A stretch of 64,000 nt of DNA from Flaccisagitta enflata (taxonomy: Eukaryota; Chaetognatha; Sagittoidea; Aphragmophora), in the NCBI GenBank assembly GCA_965153355.1, contig OZ231128.1:18104001-18168000 (forward strand). The letters are read 5' to 3'. Numbering within the stretch: position 1 is the stretch's first letter; each line of letters begins with the position of its first letter. Both the position numbers and the translations under genes were made by a program. Below the pieces are notes generated by a model. It saw only the letters and a program-made list of their open reading frames with translations, was not told the DNA's origin and did no database searches. Of this stretch, positions 37,770 through 49,000 are shown one piece after another.

Positions 37770-39810
37770 GACTTCAACAACCTGACAATCTATTATGGTA
37801 TGTGTATGTTGAGGGATGTGACGTGGTCACGTGTCGTGGTCTCGTGTCGTGGTCTCGTGACGTGGTCACGTGACAAGGTCTTGTGACGTGGTCACATGAT
37901 GTGGTCACGTGACGTATTCCCTAGTATTGTCAATCCCATTTTCCCTAGTCTTGTCAATCAATGATTTGCAACTCTTGTCCATGAAATTGTCCCAACTCTT
38001 GTCAATGGTATATCGTCCCTACTCTAGTCAATGACAATGTCCCAACTCTAGTTAATGGCATTGTCCCAACTCTTGTCAATGTCATAGTCCCAACTCTTGT
38101 CAATGGTATTGTCCCAACTCTTGTCAATGGCATTGTCCCAACTCTTGTCAATGGCATTGTCCCAACTCTTGTCAATGGCATTGTCCCAACTCTTGTCAAT
38201 GGTATTGTCCCAACTCTTGTCAATGGTATTGTCCCAACTCTTGTCAATGGTATTGTCCCAACTCTTGTCAATGGCATTGTCCCAACCAGACCTCTTGATT
38301 ATGTTGCAGCGTGCAGCGCCGCTGCTCGGAAGGGAAGGGGCATGTCGGAAGGTTTTGGAAGGAAAAGGAGAAAAGGAAAAGAAGGAAGAAGGGAAAGAAG
38401 AAAAGGAAAAGAAGGAAGCAAAAAAAGAAGAAGAAGAGAAAAGAAAAAGGAAAGAAAGGAAAGGAAAAGGAAAAAGAAAAAGAAAAAGAAAAAAAAAAAG
38501 AAAAAAGAAAAAAAAAAGAAAAGGGAGAATCATCAAATTGAGAGAAAAAGAAGAGTGAGAAAAAGATTACATAAAGAAAAAAAGAGAGGGCCTCCTTTTT
38601 TGAAATCATAAAATGGAAATTTTTAAACAAACAAGCCCAAGAGGGCAACAGTCGCGTGCGTCTGGAAATGACAAAAAAAAGAGCAAAAACATGTTGAAAT
38701 GTTGAAAATGTTAAAAAATGTTAAAAAGGTTAAAAGATGTTAAAGAATGTTTAAAGATGTTAAAGAATGTTAAAAAATGTTAAAGAATGCTTGAAAATGT
38801 TTAAAAGTGTTGAAAAAAATGAAAAATGTTAAAAAAGGTAAAATTTAAAGAAATGTTAAGAAATGTTAAAAATTTAAAAAATATAAAAAAATGTTAAAAA
38901 GTGTTCAGAGTTGTTAAAAAATGTTAAAACATGTTCAGAAACGTTAAAACGATCAAATATTTAGAAATATTTGTGACGGACCGACCGACAGACCAAGGTG
39001 TAGAGTCGCGTGCACGCGACTAAAAAACATACTCCTGAGGCCGACAGTCACATGCTCCATTTTACAATTACACACACAACCACATACATACAAACTCCTT
39101 CCTCCCTTCTTTCCTTCCTCCCTACCTCATTTCAATCCTTCCTTCCTCCCTCCCTTCCTGCCACTCCTTCCTTCCTCCCTTCCTATCTTCCTTCCTTTTT
39201 TCTTTCCTTCCTTTCTTTCTTTCTTTTTTTCTTCCCTCCTTCCTTCCTTTCTTCTTTCCTTCCTCGCTTCCAGACGACTTATTTAGAGATTTAAATTTTA
39301 CTTCATAAACAACCCATTTTTCATTGAAATACCCAAAAAAGTGAAAAATTTGATAATGTGACAGATGGATGGACTGATGGATGGACAGACAGATGGACGG
39401 ACTAACAGAGCAACATGTAGAGTCGCGTGCATGCGACTAAAAATTTATCAACAATCCATGTTCCATCAATCGCAATCAAGGAGAATCAAGGATGAATTTG
39501 AATGTGTTTTTGATAGCGAAAACCCTGTTTTATAGTATCTTTTTGTTTGGTGTTAATGAAGATAGTCTGTCGGAAGATCTTAGAGTATAAATCCTGCTGC
39601 CCGGAAGAGAATCATAATCAAGAGGTCTGGTCCCAACTCTTGTCAATGGCATTGTCCCAACTCTTGTCAATGACATTGTCCCAACTCTTGTCAATGGCAT
39701 TGTCCCAACTCTTGTCAATGGCATTGTCCCAACTCTTGTCAATGGCATTGTCCCAACTCTTGTCGATGGCATTGTCCCAACTCTTTGTCAATGGCATTGT
39801 CCCAACTCTT

Positions 39811-39892
<82 letters not shown>

Positions 39893-39981
39893 TCTGTCGT
39901 TGGTGATATTGGCTTCAATTTTAGGAGATAAAGATTTTTTTATGGCCAAGGGTCAGTGTCGCTTTCTGGGTTGGTGTCGAG

Positions 39982-40069
<88 letters not shown>

Positions 40070-43000
40070 ACAATATCAGCAACACTCACACTTGGCCCTG
40101 AAAAATAATATGTTTAGAATCAGATATTTCTGGTTGACTATGACAGAATCATGAACGTCAATGTCCGGGGGATTAGATTTGGGTATTGCCGAAGCTTAAT
40201 GGCCCCCCCCCCCGGCCGTGGGGGGGTAGTGGGAAAATTTAAAAAAAAAAAAGTTTGTCTCAATCGATTCAGAATCATCTAAAACATTTAAAAATCTTGT
40301 GTTAAAAAAATTGAAATTTTTATCACTTGACTTTTTTCCCAAGTCCGCGCATAAGTGGGGTAGCAACTAGCGGTTGTCCCCTCCCCCTAGGCTGGTCTCG
40401 CCATACTGAAAGCGTCATGATTCACCCGCGTTTACTAGATTTTGCCTCAGTGAGTTTTCATACAAAATTTCATGTGAATTGTTTGAAGGTCACTAGGGCA
40501 TCTGGGCAGGAGCCGTATGCTCAAAGCTCAAAAAACGCCGAAAAAGTAAAAAGGGGACCGACCAACAAACTGACCAACCGATGGACCAACATAGCGGGGT
40601 GTAGAATTGCGTAGCATGCAACTAAAAAAGTCACCGTTTTAGGAGGGACAGTGTCATTTACTGTTTTGGCTATGAGACCTATGAAAGAGGGGACAAAGAT
40701 GTTGATGAGTAATGAGTGTGGGGAGAACGCCATTGTCGAGTCCCTGCTCTTGTCAATGCTGTTGTCCCGTATATTGTCAATGACGTTATACTGAGTCATG
40801 CTTATGTTTTACTCCAGTCTTGAGTCTGCTCAATGACGTTTTCCCGAGTCCTCTGTCTTCCCGAGTCTTCTCAATGTCTTCCTGAGTCTTATCATTGTCT
40901 CGTGTCATTGACGTGTCTTGATGACATTTATCCAACTCTCATCCATGACATTATCCCAACTCTTGTCAGTGGCACTGTCCCAACTCTTGGCATTGTCCCA
41001 ACCCTAGCCAATGACATTGTCTTAACTCTTGTCAATAGCATTGTCCCAACTTTTTTCAATGATATTGTCCAAGTAAGTTTATCGCATCACTTAAAGCCTC
41101 ATACCTCCTTTACAAATAAAAAAAAATCTAAAAAACATTGGTGAGGCTCTGAAAGGTCTTCGAATATTCCAGCAGTTGGCGCCAACCGCATTACTGTGCA
41201 TCTAACCGGTTTAGAAATGAGAGCTGAATGAAGTAAGGTACCTCTTTAGAAAATGGCATAAAAATGGCGTTTTTGAAACATGGTTCATGGAAGATGGTGC
41301 GCCCGCTCACTGGCTGATTCAAGGAAGCAATGGCATCAAAGGCACAGTGTCAAAGGTAAAACACTGCTCCAGTGGGCTCAGAAACTGCCCAGATCTCAAC
41401 CTGATTGAATCGCTATAGTCCCAATCAAAGCAATGGCAAAGTCGAAAACGTGCAACAGGGATGACAGGACTGAAAAGAATTGCGCTAAAGTCCGGGGGAA
41501 GATCACCTTATCATACCTTCAGATGCAGTGCGAAAGCACGCTGAGACGCAGGAGAGTGTCTGAAAAGGTTATGGAGTGCAAGACCAAGTATCAAGATTGT
41601 TAGGGACACGTTAATTGTATTATCTTGTCCATAAAACGTCAATGATGCGATAAACTTTTTCTAAGATAGTAACTCTTCTCAATGACATTGTCCCAACTCT
41701 TGTCAATAGCTCTTGTCAATGATTTTGTTCAAACTCGTCAATGACATTGTGCCAACTTGTCAATGACATTGTCCCAACTCTTGTCAATGACATTGTCCCA
41801 ACTCTTGTCAATGACATTTTCCCCAACTCTTGTCAATGACTATGTCCCAACTTGTCAATGAAAATGTCAAGGATGATGGAATTGATAATTCTATAACATT
41901 GAAGATGGAGATGATGATATTTTTGATGATGATGTGGTGAAGGATGATAATAATGAAGATGATGAGGATGTGAATAACTATGGCAGTTGTATGGACCAAG
42001 ATTTTGCAAACAAGTGTCGGAGTTGTCCCCTTCAATCAAGGACTGAGCTTTGAGGTGATTGTTCACTTTAACTCATGTTTATATGGTGACATAAATATCC
42101 CTATCACTTGTCCAATATTCAACTTGCCTCAATCAATCTTCTGGTTCTCACAGACTCGTCCCTAATCAGGCTTATGTCCTCTACTCACTAAGTCCTCACC
42201 AACTCTTTTCAATGGACTGTCCTCACTCAGCTTCTTGTCCTCAATCGCTGTCCCCACCGCCTTGCCCCACCGCTTTGTCCTCAATCGCCTGTCTCACCTG
42301 ACTTGTCTCACCACTTGAGTCCTCAACCCCATTTCTGTTCAATCACTTTCTGTGTGCCTCTGACCCATTTGCCTTTCACCGACTCTGCCTCACCACTTGT
42401 TCAACCCTCCACTGTCCTCAATCACTTTTGAAACCTCAATTCCATTTCTGTCTCATCGACTTAGTTCGTGATCACCGACTTGTCTCAAATCCACTTTTCT
42501 CAATAGACTTTGTCTCAACAGATTTGTCCTCGGCTGACTTGCATTTTTTGGCTGACTTGTCCATTGACTGTCTCATTGACTTGTCCCTCAATCACGGCTC
42601 TCAATCAACTTCTTATTCTCAATGACTGTCCTCAATCAATTTATGGCCAGACTGGGTATTTACCCTCCAATGTTTGTAGATTTTAGAATTATACGTAGTT
42701 TTGGAGATCAGAGATATAACAAATCAAGATTCAATTGTCAGGGATGATGAGTGGCAGAGAAGGGTGAGATTAATATTGCCGCTGTTGTTGCATATTGAGA
42801 TATGCTGGGACGGTCAATGCTTAGAGACAAAGATTTTTATGCCCACATTAGTGTTGCTTTGCTAGTGTGTCGAGTTCTCTTCTTTCTATCTCTCTTCATG
42901 ATGCTTCCAACATGAAGATCTTCACTCGAGCGTCAAAGTGCTCAGGCTCAGGTCAGAAAGAACAATCGTCTCTATTCTCAGCTCTTCATGTCTTGGTATG

Positions 43001-46000
43001 TCGGTATTTGGCATGGTTGTCAAGAGTAATGAAAGAAAGACACTATTTTTAAGTAGTGACAGTGTCATTTACTGCTTTGGCTATGATACCTATGAAAGAG
43101 GGAACAAAGATGTTGATGAGTTATGAGTGTGGGGACAACGCCATTGTTGAGTAGCCTAGGGACAATTATTGCGATGTCATAGAAAAGTTCTCTATCAATG
43201 GGATACGGCCCAAAATCATATTTACAGATGGTCCATGAAAAAAATTTATCTCTAAAATACCTATAAATTGGCGCTGCCACCCAACCCTTTTCCCATAATC
43301 AAAACATAGGCAAAAATCTTTCCTGTACATTTTCTATGGGATATCAGGTGGTGTGGTGGTGGTAATTTTCAATGGTCCAAGGACCAAATTTATGTTGTGG
43401 TTTATATGTACACATGATTTTGAGTCATATCCCTCAGATAGAAAACTTTCCTATGGCTTTGCATGAATTCTTGTTATGCTATTGTTGAGTCCCTGCTCTT
43501 GTCAATGTTTTTTTCCCAGATACTGTCAATAACGTTTTCCCGAGTCTTGTCAATGTTTTCCTGAGTCTTGTCGCTGATGTTTTCCCCGAGTCATCTCAAT
43601 GTCTTCCCAAATCATTGTCTTGTGTCATTTATGTCTTGAGGATGACCTTTATCAAACGCCATTTGCATGCTGGAAAACACTACAAACGCGATCAGGTTGA
43701 AGGACAACAAAAGTTATCATGGGATCATTATCAAAGCAGATGGAGCGTTTATCTTTAGAACCAGATCTTGATTATCCAAACAGGGATCAGTGGTGTTCGT
43801 TACTCCATAGCTGGACGCCAAATGCCACACCATCGCGGTAGGGTTTTGACTGAAGACAAATCTCCAACTTGTCAATTAAGTTTTCCAGAATTTTGTCAAT
43901 TACCTTATCCCAAATCTTGTCAATGACATTGTTCCAATTCCTGTTAGTGACATCTCCAAATCTTTTCAGTGAGGTTGTTTGGAGTCCAAGACTTCATATT
44001 CTCTTTCAAATATAAAAGTTAACAATGTCACATCCCCCTTTGTTATTGACACCATTTCATTGATGACAGTCCCTCAACTATTAATGAAATCCTCCTTCCG
44101 GCTTCCTCCACCTTTCCAAATCTGATAACTACGGTCCCAGTATCCATTAATTGACTTCATCCCCAATAATGATGTCAATATTAATTGCTGTCAAAATGTT
44201 GCCAATCCTGATTTGTGACCATGTCCCTAGTCTGATTTGTGTCCCTAGTCTCATGTCCCTAGTCTCATGGGGGCATTCAACGTTAAGTATTTAACAACCA
44301 GTTGAATCCTCATGTCAATGATATTGTCAAAATGTTAATGACATTGTCCCAACTTTTGTCAATAATGTTGTCCCAACTCTGGTCAATGATGTTGTCCCAA
44401 CTCTGGTCAATGACGTTGTCCATGTAAGATGGAACTTGGGACAGCATATTGTTGGGCGTAGGGCCTAAGCAATGTAACCAGGCATAATGGTAAAGCATAT
44501 GGCTGTATACAAGGCTACCCTAGTCACATGCGGGTGGGGAGGTGTCGTATTTGAGGTTGCTTGTTATTTTGGCAGGTGAAGTGAGGTAAAAGACCGCAAA
44601 ACCCCTCAAAAAGTAAATTTTGATGGACTGCAAACTGACGGACCGACAGAGGGAGTTTTAGTTGTGTGCATGAAACTAAAAAATGAGGCACCTAAAAAAA
44701 ATGAGGCACATGATGGAAAATGATGCAAGCTGTCAGGTTGAAGGACAACAAAACCTATTGCGGGATCATTATCAAGGCAGATCGAGCTTTATCTTTAGAA
44801 CCGGATCTTGATTATCCAAACAGGGATCAGTGGTGTTTGTACTCCATAGCTGAACGCTAAATGCCACACCATGGCAGGGTTTTGGCAGATCACCGTGGTA
44901 GGGTTTTGACCGGAGGCAAATCTCTAATTTGTCAATGAAGTTGTCCAGAATCTTGTCAATAACATTATCTCAAATCTTGTCAATGACATTGTCTTGAGTC
45001 TTGTTAGTGACATCTCCTAAGTCTTTTCAGTGAATTAGTCCCGAATCCCGAGTCCAGACTCATGATAATCTCTTTTGAATATAAAAGAGTTCACACTGAT
45101 GACATTCCTTAACTATTTATGAAATCCTCCTTCCTCTTATCTGATAGATAAGGTCCCATTATCCACTAATTGGCTTTATCCCCCAACAATGATGTCAACA
45201 TTCATTGCTGTTAATTTTTTGCCTATTCTAGTTCATGACCATGTCCCTTGTCTCACTCTTGAACTCTTGGGGGTATTCAACGTAAAGTATTTAACAACTA
45301 GTTGAATTCTCTTGTCAACGACATTGTCCAAATGTTAATGACGTTGTCCCAACTCTGTTCAATGGCGTTGTCCCAATTTTGGTCAATGACATTGTCCCAT
45401 CTCTGGTCAATGACGTTGTCCCTGTAATACGGAACTTGGGACAGAGTATTGTTGAGCCTAGGGGGCCATCAGGTTTCTGTATCACCCATCAATGTGAGAC
45501 CCAAAGACTTTTGAAATATTTTGCGAGAACAGGCCGGTCCATGGGCACTGACATGTTCAGAGCAACAAGAAAATATACTGAACGCAAGACAAAGATAAAT
45601 GAGGAAAGATGTACAGTAACAGGAGTAGGTGAGTTGCCACTCCTGGATAGGCTAGAACTCATAGATGCTACCCTGGACACTCTTAGCAGGATTTAGGGAT
45701 GCACCAAATGTAAGACGGAACTTGGGGCCATCTTACTGGCTTGCTCTATCCTGTCCCAATACTTGCCAATGATATTGTCCCAATACTTACCACTTACATT
45801 GTCCCAACCCTTGCCAATTACATTGTCCCAACCCTTGCCAATGACATTGTCCCAACCCTTGCCAATTACATTGTCCCAACTCTTGCCAATTACATTGTCC
45901 CAACCCTTGTAAATTACATTGTCCCAACCCTTGCCAATTACATTGTCCCAACCCTTGACAATTACATTGTTCCAACCCTTGCCAATTACATTGTCCCAAT

Positions 46001-49000
46001 TCTTGTCAATTACATTGTTCCAATTCTTACCAATTACATTGTCCCAACTCTTGACAATGACATTGTTCCAAATCTTGCCACGTACATTGTTCCAAACCTT
46101 GCCAATTACATTGTTCCAATTCTTGTCACGTACATTGTCCCAACTCTTGTCAATGAAATTGTCCCGATTCTTGTCACTGACATTGTCCCAACCCTTGTCA
46201 ATTACATTGTCCCAACCCTTGACAATTACAATGTTCCAACACTTGCAAATTACATTGTCCCAACGTCATGAAAATTCGTATGCTGCCTGCTATACCTCTC
46301 CTGTGGACCCCTGCTGCAAAATGCTGCCTGCTGTTAATCCTTTAACTCTCGTCTAATAAACTCAACTTTCCTGCAAATATAATTATATTACTTTCTTGCA
46401 ATGGAGTCTTTTATGCAGTAAATGCTTTACTGATGCATTGTATTTGCTGAGGTATTCTGGACCAAGCAGAGCAGCAGCCCAGCAGCACTTCAGGTGATTG
46501 TGGCAAGAAAAGATTTCCTTAGAAAATCATCGTTCTTTCTGGAAAAATCATCATGCTTTCTTCTTGGGAAAATCATCGTAGTTTTTAGAAAATTATCAAG
46601 TTTTCTTTTCCTTAGAAGAATGATTGCACTGAGTCTATGAGAAGACATCAACGCCCAGATGGCACCATCACATTCGCGATTTTCTTAAGATATTCCAAAG
46701 CAAAAAATCAATTTAACGTCGATGATTTTCAGGCAATCATTGAACGTGACGATGATTTCTTTAAATCATCGACCGTTCCGATGATTTGGCAATCACGAAC
46801 GGTTTGATGATTTTTTCGTAACCATTTAACGCTCGATGCTTCAGTCATCAACGCTCGATGATTAAAACTGATCGGACGTTCGACGATTTTCAAAATCATC
46901 AACGCTCAATGATTTTAAAATCATCAACGCCGATGATTTCAAAATCATCGTAACGCTCGATGATATAAATCATCAATATCTGGCGATTTCTTTCTGCAAT
47001 TACCAACGTTCTATGAAATTCTAGATACTGCTCTTGCTGTACCTCCTTGTGGACCTAACAAAATATTATCACAGCAATCCCTTTAAACCTCCCTGCCTAA
47101 TAGCCCCAACCTTCCCTATATATATATACTATATTATTTAAAGAATGGAGACTCATACAGTATATGCTTCGCAACAACAACATGATGTGGTCTTGACTAC
47201 AGAGCAGCAGAGCCTCAGCAGCCCAGCAGCACTTTGGTTTGTGGATAGAAAGAGCTTCTGAGGTGAACTCATCGAAGTTTTCTTCTGAGGCAAAATCATC
47301 GAAGTTTCTTCCTTAGGGAAAATCATCGAAGTTTCTTCCTTAGGGAAAATCATCGAAGTTTCTTCCTTAGGGAAAATCATCGACGTTTCTTCCTTAGGGC
47401 AAATCATCGAAGTTACTTGCTGAAGCAAAATCATCGAACTTTCTTCCTTAGGGACAATCATCGAAGTTTCGTCCTTAGATGATTTAAAATTATCAACGCC
47501 GATGATTTTAAAACCATCAACGTCACATTTGCACCTACCAACGCCGGATGATTTTCAAAATCATCAAAGTTCGATGAAACCTAGATGCTGCCCGCTATAC
47601 CTCCCCAAACAATTCTTACAAAATACTGCTCTGCTGGGCAACCCTTAAACTCCCTGCCTTATGTTTCTCCCAACCTTTCCCTTAAATATATATTTTTATA
47701 TTATTTGTAATGTGAGGACTATGGCAGTGTTGCTGCTTCAATAAGGCACACTGATAGAGGTAGTTCTAGACTGCACAGTAGCAGCCCAGCAGCCCAGCAC
47801 TTCTTTGTTTGTGGCTAGAGAGAGTTTTAGAAAAAAAAAAAAAATCACGAAGTTTTCTTCTTAGGCAAAATCATCGTAGTTTCTTCCTTAGGAAAATCAT
47901 CGAAGTTTCTTGTATGACTTCAGAAAATACTCAGAGAGGTTGAGCAGCACCAATAACGCTCGGCTGATTTTGTAGGCGTTTGGAGCCCTGATAGAGCAGT
48001 AACTCACGAAAGTTCATGATTTTTGATAATCATCAACACTGATGATTTTTGAGAATCATCACATTCGATGATTTTGAGAGAATCATCGAACATTCGATGA
48101 TTTTGAGAATCATCAACATTCGGCGATTTCATGCTATAGAGTTTCCCTGAATGGCACCATCGAATGTTCGATGATTTTATAATCATCGAAGGTTCGATGA
48201 TTTTTGAGAATCATCGGATAATTCGATGATTTTTGAGAATCATCAAACTTTCGCAGATGATTTTTCAATATTGTCAACGCTTCGATGATTTCGAGAATCA
48301 CCTGAATATCTGATGATTTCAAAATCATCAACGCTCGACGATTTTTCCGAAGCCTCTAGCTTGTGGTCACCAACGCTCGATGATTTTCTAAAATCATCAA
48401 CATTCGATAGATTCTCGCAAAATCATCAACGCTTCGATGATTTTTCTTTGGGGAAGCTCTATAGCCCAAAATCATCAAACGCTCGATGATTTTTGAAAAT
48501 CACCGAAAGTTCGATGATTCTCAAAACTCATCGAACGTCCGATTTTTTTGAAAAATCATCGAACGTTCGATGATTTTCTAAAATCATCGAACGTCCGATG
48601 ATTCTCGAGAATCATCGAACATTCGATGATTCTGAGAAATCATCGAATGTTCGATGATTTTCAAAACTCAACGAACGTTCGATGATTCTCAAAAATCATC
48701 GAAATTTCGATGATTCTGGAAAATCATCGAACGTTCGATGATTTTCGAGAATTATCGAACGTTCGATGATTCTCAAAAATCATCGATCGTTCGATGATTC
48801 TCAAAAATCATCGAACGTCGATGATTCTCGCAATCATCGATCTGCTGAGGTGATTTTCAAAACCACGAACATCGATGATTTCGAATCGTCAACATTCGAT
48901 GATTTCAAAATCATCAACATTCGATGATTCTCAAAATCATCGAACGCTCGATGATTTTTCCTTCGCCGCCCCACGCACCATTCGGAACCAAAGTCACTTC

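Noticed and set aside
45379-45696. 105-codon ORF resembling a normal protein
   Set aside because: It begins inside the 24-bp repeat. The later part (about 45465-45696) has mixed composition, but I find no known motif, splice context or homologous copy.
45741-46356. 8-residue repeat protein
   Set aside because: The period is 24 bp and the unit is the same satellite found non-coding at 37.9 kb.
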